Shown in pieces: positions 1-4,942 of a stretch of 7,268 nt of DNA. This stretch comes from DATIHK01 sp035480775 (GTDB lineage: Bacteria; Patescibacteriota; WWE3; UBA101185; UBA10185). The stretch spans positions 1 to 7,268 of the forward strand of contig DATIHK010000038.1 of the NCBI GenBank assembly GCA_035480775.1, written 5' to 3'. The first letter of the stretch is position 1. Every line of letters starts with the position of its first letter. A program made the position numbers and the translations under genes. The notes beneath the pieces were generated by a model. It saw only the letters and a list, made by a program, of their open reading frames with translations, was not told the origin of the DNA and made no database searches.

Positions 1-154
1 TAAAAAGTGAACTGAGAATCCAGGAAATGTACGAAATCAGAAGTAGGCTCAATATTTTTGCAAACGGATAGGCTTTGTCAGGAAACTTTGGAAATATTGT
101 ACACGCTAATGGAAATCCAATTATTCCGAATACTAATAAAACTAAATAAAACAT
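1..154 (-). CDS. YYY/DUF2298-type multi-pass membrane protein, N-terminal fragment
   Basis: This is an open frame of 51 codons running off the left edge of the window, starting at ATG 154-152. What is visible is almost wholly hydrophobic: a first membrane helix (about residues 2-21), a short hydrophilic bend FPKFPDKAYPFAK (22-34) and a second helix (35-51). The arrangement helix, 'FP-K-PDK-Y-F-KILSLLLISY--W' closely resembles the N-terminus of the archaeal/Chloroflexi YYY membrane proteins (DUF2298), where a pattern like LPD-GY--S--LGLLL-SY--W follows helix 1. Those are large multi-pass proteins, often suggested to be glycosyltransferase-like, with no settled function. It lies 21 nt downstream of the ABC-F stop on the same strand. 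There is no Shine-Dalgarno; an extended -10 box directly precedes the ATG. The family call is from memory of the motif and rests on only 51 residues. Confidence 0.62.
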   Translation of the reverse strand, partial: MFYLVLLVFGIIGFPLACTIFPKFPDKAYPFAKILSLLLISYISWILSSLF

Positions 155-159
155 ACTTT

Positions 160-168
160 ATTTTAGCA
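160..168 (-). promoter_or_regulatory. Extended -10 box, probable leaderless promoter of the YYY gene
   Basis: On the minus strand TGC-TAAAAT (168 to 160) ends 5 nt before the ATG at 154, placing the expected transcription start at or within a base of the initiation codon. The -35 region would fall inside the last codons of the ABC-F gene and shows no clear hexamer. The same TTGCTAAAAT string occurs before the small gene at 4416, and TTGCTATAAT before the gene at 5161. The YYY gene could also be transcribed by readthrough from ABC-F. Confidence 0.45.
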
Positions 169-175
169 AGTTAGA

Positions 176-1615
176 TCAGAGAAAATTTAACTTACCATCT
201 TTTAAATTCAAAACTTTATTGATTCCCACACTTTCAACAAAATAACGATCGTGTGAAACCAGCAATAAAGTTCCGGTAAATTCGCTCAAACTTTTTTCTA
301 GAACTTCTTTGGTGTCTATATCAAGGTGATTATCAGGCTCGTCCAAAATTAATAAATCGTAATTTTTAGAAGCAAAAATTGCAAAAGCAAATCTGGCACG
401 TTCGCCAGGGCTTAATTGCCAAATTCGTTTTCGAGTCGCGTCTTTGTCGAATAAAAATCTTTTCAAATTTCCGTAGGCTTCGCCTTCATATAATCCTGTT
501 TCTCTAGTAAAAAATTGCATTAAGTTTTCGTTAGTAGTATTTTGCAATGGAATTTGTGAAAAATATCCAATTTTTATATTTTCGCCTAGTCGTATAGTTC
601 CTTCGGTTGTAGGTTCTTGGTTCATAATCATTTTTACAAGGGTAGTTTTTCCGGCTCCGTTTGGTCCAAAAAGCCAAACTTTTTCTTTTCCTCGAATTTC
701 AAAGTCAAGATTTTCGAAAACTTTTTTAGTTCCATAACTTTTAGAAACGCTATTAAATCGCAACATCAATTTTGAAGAACGCACATCGGTATCAAAGGCA
801 ACACTTGCGATGCTTTTACTGACATAGAGTTCTTTTTCTTGGCTAGTAACTTCTCGCTCGATTCTTTTTTTGGCTGCTTTTACTGCATTTCCTCTTTTGT
901 CGCTTTTCATTTTTCTGACGTTTTCGAGAAGTTTTTCTAGTTGTGCTTTTTTCTTTAAGAAGCGAACATACTCTTCATTCCAACTGTCTATCAGTTTTAA
1001 TTTTTCAGTTTTGTAATTATCGTAATCTCCTACGAATCGGTACATTGTGTGTTTATCAATTTCCCAAATTTCGTCTACAGTGTGATTTAAAAATGATCGG
1101 TCGTGTGAAATCATAATTATTGTTTGTGGAATTTCTTTTATATATTCTTCTAGCCACATAATGCCCTCGATGTCTAAATGGTTTGTCGGTTCATCTATAA
1201 ATAGTGTTGTTGGACTTTTTAATAACTCTTCGATAAGTTTTACTTTCATTTTTTGGCCCTCACTTAATGTGTTTATTTTTTGATATTGGTCAAAATTGTG
1301 AAATTGCAGTCGCTCTGCCAGAGACTCGATTTTATAAATTTCCCAAGAATTTTCTAAACTTTTTTCTAAATATTCTCCGACTAGCTCATCAGGAAAATTA
1401 AATTCTTGTGGAATATAACCGAAAATTTCATTCTGAGATTCTATATTGCCACTGGTAGATTCTTCTTCGCCATTTAGTATTTTAAAAAGTGTAGATTTTC
1501 CACAGCCGTTACGACCTACTAGCCCTACTTTTTTACCATTACCAATTTTAAGGTTAATGTCAGAAAATATTTCGGTATCTCCATACCATTTTGTAAGACT
1601 TTTTGCCGTAAGCAT
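176..1615 (-). CDS. ABC-F family ATPase (ribosome-associated translation factor type)
   Basis: This is a soluble protein of 479 aa with two ABC domains in tandem and no membrane segments, the hallmark of ABC-F proteins that bind the ribosomal E site and act on stalled or drug-bound ribosomes. Domain 1 has Walker A GRNGCGKST (34-42), signature LSEGQ (117-121), Walker B with DEPTNHLD (141-148) and the switch SHDRSF (170-175). A charged, Lys/Arg-rich helical linker (about 205-265) is the P-site tRNA interaction motif. Domain 2 has Walker A GPNGAGKTT (317-325), signature LSPGE (401-405), DEPDNHLD (425-432) and SHDRYF (454-459). Only about 45 residues separate the Q-loop region from signature 1, so the EttA-type arm is absent, and there is no C-terminal extension; it is shorter than most ABC-F proteins. 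DEPDNHLD carries Asp where the family usually has Thr. The gene ends in TGA. The subfamily (Uup-like or resistance type) cannot be decided here. Confidence 0.93.
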   Translation of the reverse strand: MLTAKSLTKWYGDTEIFSDINLKIGNGKKVGLVGRNGCGKSTLFKILNGEEESTSGNIESQNEIFGYIPQEFNFPDELVGEYLEKSLENSWEIYKIESLAERLQFHNFDQYQKINTLSEGQKMKVKLIEELLKSPTTLFIDEPTNHLDIEGIMWLEEYIKEIPQTIIMISHDRSFLNHTVDEIWEIDKHTMYRFVGDYDNYKTEKLKLIDSWNEEYVRFLKKKAQLEKLLENVRKMKSDKRGNAVKAAKKRIEREVTSQEKELYVSKSIASVAFDTDVRSSKLMLRFNSVSKSYGTKKVFENLDFEIRGKEKVWLFGPNGAGKTTLVKMIMNQEPTTEGTIRLGENIKIGYFSQIPLQNTTNENLMQFFTRETGLYEGEAYGNLKRFLFDKDATRKRIWQLSPGERARFAFAIFASKNYDLLILDEPDNHLDIDTKEVLEKSLSEFTGTLLLVSHDRYFVESVGINKVLNLKDGKLNFL

Positions 1616-1621
1616 GCGGTT

Positions 1622-1630
1622 AATATATCA
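1622..1630 (-). promoter_or_regulatory. Extended -10 box, probable leaderless promoter of the ABC-F gene
   Basis: On the minus strand TGA-TATATT (1630 to 1622) is followed by exactly 6 nt and then the ATG at 1615. No Shine-Dalgarno lies in between. The upstream -35 region is weak (nothing closer than GTGATT), which an extended -10 TG can compensate. Transcription would start at the A of the ATG. Confidence 0.5.
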
Positions 1631-1689
1631 GTTTTTGTTATATTAATCACTAAATTAAGGCTTGTGGTTTTTTTATTTGTACTCAAATG

Positions 1690-1698
1690 TGTTAAAGT
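1690..1698 (+). promoter_or_regulatory. Extended -10 box, probable leaderless promoter of the deacetylase gene
   Basis: TGT-TAAAGT is followed by 6 nt (ATCGCC) and the ATG at 1705. There is no Shine-Dalgarno. The -35 region is a run of T without a recognisable hexamer. The 89-nt gap between the two divergent genes therefore holds one -10 box at each end, each abutting its own start codon. Confidence 0.5.
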
Positions 1699-1704
1699 AT
1701 CGCC

Positions 1705-2568
1705 ATGAATCGAGTAAGTCCACACATCTGGGCAATTTTAGCTGTGCTTGCAATAAGTTCAGTGTTTGTTAGTTATATTGCAGCTACAAAACAAAGCGCT
1801 TTTAAATTTGGAGTCACTACCTTGGTTTCACCAAATCCGACTACAAAATTTAGTGTATTTGCCAAACATTCTGTAGAATTGCCTATAATTACGTATCATT
1901 ACGTAGAAGTTGTAAAAGATAAACGTGATACCATAAGAAAGAGCTTGTCTATACTTCCGTCTGAGCTTTCGTATCAGATTAGAACACTTCTAAGTCAAGG
2001 ATATGAACCAGTTTATGTAAAAGAAATTCCTAATATTGTAAATGGCTCTATCACTCCTGCGAAAAAGCCGATTGCTCTTACATTTGATGACGGATATGAA
2101 GATTTTTATACTGACGTTTTTCCGATTATTAAAGAACAAAATGTAAAAGTAACGGCATTTATAATTGCTGACTTTATTGGTAAGCCAAATTATATGACTC
2201 ATGAACAGCTCGAAGAGGTTATTAAAAGTGGATTAGTAGAAATTGGAGCGCATACACTTCATCATCCAAAACTAAGTGCTATATCCGCTCAAGAGGCGAA
2301 AGTAGAAATTGCAGAAAGTAAATTAGTGCTTGAAAAAACGTTTAACATAAAAGTTGAAACTTTTGCATATCCTTACGGAGTTTATAACGATCAAATAGCT
2401 CAAATGGTGAGAAAAGCTGGATATACTGCTGCAGTGTCAGAAGTTTATGGAACTGATCAAAGCACTACAAATATGTTCTTTCTGAGTAGAGCGCGTGCCG
2501 GAGCATTTGACGCTTTATTTGTACAAAAAGCTGCAGTGATTCCAGCTATTTTAAAGTCATCAAAATAG
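1705..2568 (+). CDS. Exported or membrane-anchored polysaccharide deacetylase (NodB fold, CE4)
   Basis: This 287-aa protein should remove N-acetyl groups from a cell-surface glycan (peptidoglycan or a poly-GlcNAc-like polymer) outside the membrane. A hydrophobic segment at about 8-27, ending in Ala-Ala, is a signal peptide or N-terminal anchor. ITYHYVE (62-68) resembles the short motif preceding the catalytic domain in PgaB/PdaA-type enzymes. CE4 motif 1 is TFDDG (126-130): Asp128 would be the catalytic base and Asp129 a metal ligand. Motif 2 is HTLHHP (183-188), with His183 and His187 completing the metal site. Motif 3 is AYPYG (221-225), an accepted variant of R-PY. All expected catalytic residues are present, so the enzyme is probably active. 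The exact substrate cannot be read from sequence. The last 23 bases overlap the end of the convergent transporter gene, and no terminator separates them. Confidence 0.9.
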   Translation: MNRVSPHIWAILAVLAISSVFVSYIAATKQSAFKFGVTTLVSPNPTTKFSVFAKHSVELPIITYHYVEVVKDKRDTIRKSLSILPSELSYQIRTLLSQGYEPVYVKEIPNIVNGSITPAKKPIALTFDDGYEDFYTDVFPIIKEQNVKVTAFIIADFIGKPNYMTHEQLEEVIKSGLVEIGAHTLHHPKLSAISAQEAKVEIAESKLVLEKTFNIKVETFAYPYGVYNDQIAQMVRKAGYTAAVSEVYGTDQSTTNMFFLSRARAGAFDALFVQKAAVIPAILKSSK

Positions 2569-2968
2569 CACCGAGAGTTATTAAAATTGCTCCAAAGCCT
2601 GATTTAACAGTTAGCTTATCAGCCAAAAATAAAACAGAAAATATCAAAACAAAAACAACACTTAATCTATCTAGCGAGGCGACTGCTGGAGCCGGTCCAA
2701 GTTTAAGAGCTAAAAAGTAGCAAATCCATGAAGCTGCGCCAGCTAGTCCAGACAAGACAATAAAATACAGCGCTTTATTATTAATTGTGTTTAATTGAGA
2801 AAATTTTCCAAATGCGAGTGAAACTCCGATAAGAACAAAAGCCATTATTATAGCTCGTACAGTTGTTGCTAAAGTCGAATCAACTTGCGCAACTCCCATT
2901 TTGCCGAAAATCGCAACCAAAGCTGCGAAAACTGCAGAACCAAGACTTAGTAAAATCCACAAAGCCAT
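2546..2968 (-). CDS. Half-size EamA/DMT-superfamily transporter
   Basis: This is a 140-aa integral membrane protein with about five hydrophobic helices (about 3-21, 34-54, 67-87, 92-114, 122-139). It is the length of a single EamA repeat; typical EamA permeases carry two repeats and about 300 aa. The start MALWILLSLGSAVFAALVAI with FGKMG following, the internal R-(I/V)(I/V)M turn, the central W-CYF-ALK-GPA-AVASLDRLSVVF and the terminal 'GAILI-LGAIL' are characteristic of the single-repeat COG2510-like members, which are thought to work as dimers. The substrate (metabolite export or uptake) is unknown. The gene is complete: ATG 2968, stop TAG, nothing frameshifted. It overlaps the deacetylase gene end-to-end and shares a bidirectional promoter with the nuclease gene. 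No Shine-Dalgarno precedes it. Confidence 0.85.
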   Translation of the reverse strand: MALWILLSLGSAVFAALVAIFGKMGVAQVDSTLATTVRAIIMAFVLIGVSLAFGKFSQLNTINNKALYFIVLSGLAGAASWICYFLALKLGPAPAVASLDRLSVVFVLIFSVLFLADKLTVKSGFGAILITLGAILMTLK

Positions 2969-2974
2969 ACTTTT

Positions 2975-2989
2975 ATTATAGTCTATAAT
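2975..2989. promoter_or_regulatory. Palindromic divergent -10 boxes shared by transporter and nuclease genes
   Basis: ATTATAGTCTATAAT is a perfect 7+1+7 inverted repeat. Read on the plus strand it ends in TATAAT (2984-2989), 6 nt before the nuclease ATG at 2996. Read on the minus strand it ends in TATAAT (2980 to 2975), 6 nt before the transporter ATG at 2968. Both mRNAs should start at their own ATG. Because the boxes are only 3 nt apart, each promoter's -35 region falls over the other gene's start codon, and no good -35 hexamer is seen on either side. Confidence 0.6.
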
Positions 2990-2995
2990 CGCTTT

Positions 2996-3568
2996 ATGAA
3001 AAGATTTAAATACATACTTGTAGTTGTTGCTCTAATACTAGTATGCGAGTTTTTGGGCATTTATATTTTAAAAAATTTACCAAAACTTCCGACGCTCAAA
3101 ATCACTAACGAAAGTTCTGAAAGTACTCAATCCACGCAATCGGTTGTAAAAGGACCACTTTATAATGTAATCAAAGTTGTAGATGGAGATACTTTTGATG
3201 TTGTAATTGAGAACAAAAATGAACGGGTTCGTTTAATAGGAATTAACGCACCAGAAACTGTAGATCCTGTGAAGCCCATCGAATGTTACGGAAACGAAGC
3301 ATCTCAAAAACTAAAAAAATATTTAACTGGCCAGCAAGTTTCTTTACAAGCAGATGTTACTCAGGCGAACAGAGATGTTTACAACCGACTGTTGCGCTAC
3401 GTTTTTTTGCCAGATGGAACTTTTATAAATGAACAAATGATTCGCCAGGGATTTGCTTATGAATACACTTATAAATCTGCTTATATTTATCGACTGCAAT
3501 TTAAAGCCGACCAGATATTTGCTCAAAAAAATAATCTTGGATTGTGGGGAGCTGGCTGCTCTGAATAA
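2996..3568 (+). CDS. Membrane-anchored staphylococcal-nuclease-like (SNase) endonuclease
   Basis: This 190-aa protein has an N-terminal hydrophobic anchor or signal segment (about 5-26) preceded by positive charge, then a Ser/Thr/Gln-rich spacer (about 38-50), then one SNase domain (about 55-187). The domain shows VVDGDTFDV (61-69), with Asp63 and Asp65 near the Ca2+ site. RLIGINAPE (79-87) supplies Arg79 and Glu87, matching catalytic Arg35 and Glu43 of the S. aureus enzyme, and YNRLLRY (129-135) supplies Arg131, matching Arg87. FINEQMIRQGFAYEY (143-157) and GLWG (182-185) are typical late-domain motifs. Asn84 stands where S. aureus has a Ca2+-binding Asp40, a substitution found in the wider family. 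The catalytic triad is intact. The likely role is degradation of extracellular DNA or RNA for nucleotide salvage, an inference from location and family. A single Cys (97) and a C-terminal Cys (188) could pair outside the cell. Confidence 0.9.
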   Translation: MKRFKYILVVVALILVCEFLGIYILKNLPKLPTLKITNESSESTQSTQSVVKGPLYNVIKVVDGDTFDVVIENKNERVRLIGINAPETVDPVKPIECYGNEASQKLKKYLTGQQVSLQADVTQANRDVYNRLLRYVFLPDGTFINEQMIRQGFAYEYTYKSAYIYRLQFKADQIFAQKNNLGLWGAGCSE

Positions 3569-3569
3569 A

Positions 3570-3612
3570 AAAACTCCCTCTCAGCGCTGATTTGGCGATG
3601 ATTGGGAGTTTT
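3570..3612 (-). terminator. Intrinsic terminator of the 163-aa gene, possibly bidirectional
   Basis: AAAACTCCC (3570-3578) pairs perfectly with GGGAGTTTT (3604-3612) around a 25-nt loop that itself holds the 10-base palindrome TCAGCGCTGA (3581-3590). On the minus strand the stem is followed by a T run (seven T including the stem end), 8 nt after the stop of the 163-aa gene. On the plus strand it lies 1 nt after the nuclease stop but has only four T, so termination in that direction should be weaker. Confidence 0.7.
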
Positions 3613-3620
3613 AGGAAGCG

Positions 3621-4112
3621 CTATTCGCGCTGTCCAAGAAGGCGTGCGACCGTTTCTTGCCAGTTCAAGAATTGCTGCCAGCCAGATCCTTTGCGATGTT
3701 CCTCAGTAAAATAGGGCTTCCAAGGGGCATCGCTTGCTGGATTCCATCGAACATACTTCACGGCCAGACCCAACATGGTGTTGTTTTCGCAATATGGTTT
3801 TGGCATTTGCGAGCGACAAGCTACCAAAAGTGGAGTGCTTATTGCCCAGTCTGGGACTAGGTGCAGTTGTTGCAGTTTGTAGGGCACTTCGCAGAGGAAT
3901 GTGCCTCCAGGCCAAGTGACTTCGCGTGGCAAAGAGAAAAATGCAATCTCATCAGGACGTGCTCGAAATACTTCGCGGAAACTGACTTTACTTTTTCCGA
4001 ACGGGTCCTTTCGATTGCTTCGTTTCACACTCGTAATTTCTTCCATCATGATTCGCAGTCTCGCAATGGCAGCGCGATCACTTGGGTGAACTACAAAAAC
4101 GGGATCTTTCAT
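3621..4112 (-). CDS. Orphan protein of 163 aa, function unknown
   Basis: I do not recognise a family. The gene is supported by a strong Shine-Dalgarno, AAGGAG (4126 to 4121), 8 nt before the ATG at 4112, by a terminator right after its stop, and by a plausible soluble-protein composition. Seen in it: a short N-terminal hydrophobic strand (PVFVVHP, 4-10), a charged helix (11-30), a basic stretch (about 30-50), a central part with IAFFSLPREV and TWPGGTFLCEVPYKL, six Trp residues (67, 89, 123, 131, 145, 151) and three Cys (74, 99, 108). There is no signal peptide or membrane segment, so it is probably cytosolic. The Trp- and Pro-rich middle, with W-PYF and W--FLNW towards the end, suggests a compact folded domain rather than a coiled coil. 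Base composition is higher in G+C than the flanking genes (28 of 60 bases in 3661-3720, against 18 of 60 in 3301-3360 of the nuclease), which may indicate acquisition or different codon selection. Confidence 0.7.
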   Translation of the reverse strand: MKDPVFVVHPSDRAAIARLRIMMEEITSVKRSNRKDPFGKSKVSFREVFRARPDEIAFFSLPREVTWPGGTFLCEVPYKLQQLHLVPDWAISTPLLVACRSQMPKPYCENNTMLGLAVKYVRWNPASDAPWKPYFTEEHRKGSGWQQFLNWQETVARLLGQRE

Positions 4113-4140
4113 TGTCGAGTCTCCTTGTCCTTTCCAGTTC

Positions 4141-4146
4141 TATATA
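4141..4146 (-). promoter_or_regulatory. Possible -10 box of the 163-aa gene
   Basis: TATATA on the minus strand lies 28 nt before the ATG, which would give a leader of about 20 nt just containing the AAGGAG site. No convincing -35 is present. An alternative is TTGAGC (4202 to 4197) with CATAAT (4177 to 4172), but its spacer of 19 nt is long. Neither is strong. Confidence 0.25.
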
Positions 4147-4270
4147 AAGCCCGCCCAATTCCACACACCTTATTATGTTGAGATTCGGGTAAGAATGCTC
4201 AAAGATGTGCGGGATCAGACAGGCTTTTGAATATTTAGATGTAAGGTGCTCTGTCCAGAAGCATAAAAAA

Positions 4271-4289
4271 AACCTCCGTTGTGGAGGTT
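4271..4289 (-). terminator. Intrinsic terminator of the 32-codon gene
   Basis: AACCTCC (4271-4277) pairs with GGAGGTT (4283-4289) across a 5-nt loop. On the minus strand the hairpin is followed by eight T, the textbook form. It sits about 30 nt after the stop of the small ORF at 4318-4416. The plus-strand side is also T-rich, so it might work both ways, but no plus-strand gene lies just upstream. Confidence 0.85.
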
Positions 4290-4317
4290 CTTGTGCTTTT
4301 CTTTTTTTGATTGCTAG

Positions 4318-4416
4318 TTACAAGATACCTCCGAATTTAAGCATTGTAAAAATGACAACAAGAAGAAGTCCAAATGTATAAGTATTAAAATTTGTTGCTG
4401 CCATTGAGGTCGTCAT
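4318..4416 (-). CDS. Small single-helix membrane protein, 32 aa
   Basis: This short ORF starts MTTSMAATNF, continues with NTYTFG, then an uninterrupted hydrophobic helix LLLVVIFTMLKF (about 17-28) and ends GGIL before TAA. It looks like a one-helix inner-membrane peptide: polar N-terminus, hydrophobic core of 14-16 residues, one Lys near the far end. The unit is well framed, with a near-consensus promoter just upstream (4429-4458) and a strong terminator just downstream (4271-4289), so a discrete transcript of about 150 nt is expected. No Shine-Dalgarno is present; the predicted leader is about 5 nt. Met5 is an alternative start giving 28 aa. The transcript might instead be a small RNA, but the hydrophobic pattern with polar ends favours a protein. 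No family recognised. Confidence 0.5.
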   Translation of the reverse strand: MTTSMAATNFNTYTFGLLLVVIFTMLKFGGIL

Positions 4417-4428
4417 AACTATTTGAAA

Positions 4429-4458
4429 ATTTTAGCAAAAGTTAGTTGTAAAAGTCAA
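4429..4458 (-). promoter_or_regulatory. Near-consensus promoter of the 32-codon gene
   Basis: On the minus strand TTGACT (4458 to 4453), an 18-nt spacer and TAAAAT (4434 to 4429), with an extended-10 TGC immediately before the -10. This is among the best promoters in the window. Its -35 overlaps the base of the preceding hairpin by two bases. Confidence 0.7.
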
Positions 4459-4494
4459 CCACCTACAGAACAGTTTAGAATTCTGTAGGTGGTT
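4457..4494 (-). terminator. 14-bp hairpin after the 25-codon ORF
   Basis: AACCACCTACAGAA (4457-4470) and TTCTGTAGGTGGTT (4481-4494) form a perfect 14-bp stem with a 10-nt loop. On the minus strand it begins 9 nt after the TGA of the 25-codon ORF, as a terminator would. The following tract GACTTTT is only moderately T-rich, so it may act as a terminator or as a 3' stabilising hairpin. Confidence 0.6.
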
Positions 4495-4503
4495 TGCAGC
4501 GAT

Positions 4504-4581
4504 TCACTTCATATCAGGACCGCGACCGCCGCCAGCATCAAGACCTTTGGTGTCTATTTGGCCGATTGTGGATTCGCTCAT
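4504..4581 (-). CDS. Possible small peptide gene, 25 aa
   Basis: The ORF reads MSESTIGQIDTKGLD, then A-GGGRGPDMK, stop TGA. It is hydrophilic, with a Gly-rich tail (GGGRG) and no membrane helix or Cys. Support: an AGGG Shine-Dalgarno 7 nt before the ATG at 4581, a 14-bp hairpin directly after the stop, and a G+C-rich composition shared with the 163-aa gene. Against it: tiny length and no recognised family. No promoter is evident between it and the hairpin at 4609-4666, so it may be transcribed with the ORF at 4733-4804. Signal peptide-like or modified-peptide precursor roles are conceivable but nothing in the sequence shows them. Confidence 0.4.
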   Translation of the reverse strand: MSESTIGQIDTKGLDAGGGRGPDMK

Positions 4582-4608
4582 GACTCAACCCTTTCTTTGG
4601 TTTGATAC

Positions 4609-4666
4609 AATAGGGCGGGAGAGGAGGAAGTACATCTTCCAAGATCAATCCTCCTCTCCCGCTATT
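4609..4666 (-). other. Long purine/pyrimidine hairpin between two small ORFs
   Basis: GCGGGAGAGGAGGA (4615-4628) pairs perfectly with TCCTCCTCTCCCGC (4649-4662), and AATAG/CTATT extends the stem outside a 2-nt bulge. The 20-nt loop can fold into a second small stem (ATCTT/AAGAT). On the minus strand no T run follows, so it is a poor intrinsic terminator. The minus-strand 5' arm contains AGGAGG, a perfect Shine-Dalgarno core, locked in the stem. It may be an RNA control element, a processing hairpin or an attenuator. Confidence 0.6.
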
Positions 4667-4732
4667 TGCAGTTAACAACCATCACTGCTTTTCACGTTCA
4701 CGTAGTTAGTTGGACTACGACGACCCTTCGCG

Positions 4733-4804
4733 TTAGCGAACGTCGTACCAGATGTCGCGAACATCGCTGACGATCTGGGTCCGATCGGACTCGTAACCGT
4801 ACAT
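4733..4804 (-). CDS. Possible small peptide gene, 23 aa (alternative frame extends to 4672)
   Basis: An AAGGAG Shine-Dalgarno (4820 to 4815) lies 10 nt before ATG 4804, and a TATAAT box lies just upstream. The ORF reads MYGYESDRTQ, IVSDVRD, IWYDVR and stops at TAA; it is polar, with two aromatic clusters. Another minus-strand frame stays open across the same stretch and ends at 4672 with SPTNYVNVKSSDGC; it has no well-placed start (TTG at 4911 or an internal ATG). The two frames could represent one peptide disrupted or joined by a frameshift, or only one of them is real. The region is relatively G+C-rich (29 of 60 bases in 4681-4740). No family recognised. Confidence 0.33.
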   Translation of the reverse strand: MYGYESDRTQIVSDVRDIWYDVR

Positions 4805-4814
4805 GGGTCACATA

Positions 4815-4830
4815 CTCCTTTCTGATTATA
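4815..4830 (-). promoter_or_regulatory. -10 box with adjoining Shine-Dalgarno for the 23-codon ORF
   Basis: TATAAT (4830 to 4825) is followed 4 nt later by AAGGAG (4820 to 4815). Transcription starting about 7 nt after the -10 would begin at the edge of, or within, the Shine-Dalgarno. A TTGACA (4862 to 4857) lies upstream but 26 nt from the -10, too far to be its -35; at normal spacing the hexamer is poor (AAACCC). Confidence 0.4.
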
Positions 4831-4942
4831 TTTGGCATTTAGAGTTCGGGTTTTCCTGTCAAACGCCCGATATCTGCTAAACCTCAGAATTCTCTGAAAT
4901 GCCATTGCCAAGACAAAAATCCTCGCAAAGGAATTTCAGAAT

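Noticed and set aside
1446..1725. Short frames on both strands around the ABC-F start
   Set aside because: They overlap the ABC-F Walker A region or the divergent promoters and have no start signals.
1990..2202. Minus-strand frame of 70 codons inside the deacetylase gene
   Set aside because: It covers the conserved catalytic region of the deacetylase, whose motifs are intact on the plus strand, and has an implausible composition.
3344..3526. Minus-strand frame of 60 codons within the nuclease gene
   Set aside because: It is the reverse of conserved SNase coding sequence and has no promoter or ribosome site.
3657..4181. Several plus-strand frames of 60-106 codons opposite the 163-aa gene
   Set aside because: They overlap each other and the minus-strand gene, lack Shine-Dalgarno or -10 boxes at their starts, and have no protein-like motifs; they read as shadows.
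4639..4690. Minus-strand 16-codon ORF starting in the hairpin loop after AGGAGG
   Set aside because: The Shine-Dalgarno is buried in a 14-bp stem, the spacing of 14 nt is long, and the encoded peptide is just the other arm of the hairpin; better read as an RNA structure.
4857..4862. TTGACA on the minus strand as -35 for the small ORF at 4733-4804
   Set aside because: It is 26 nt from the TATAAT box, and no good -10 lies at 16-18 nt.
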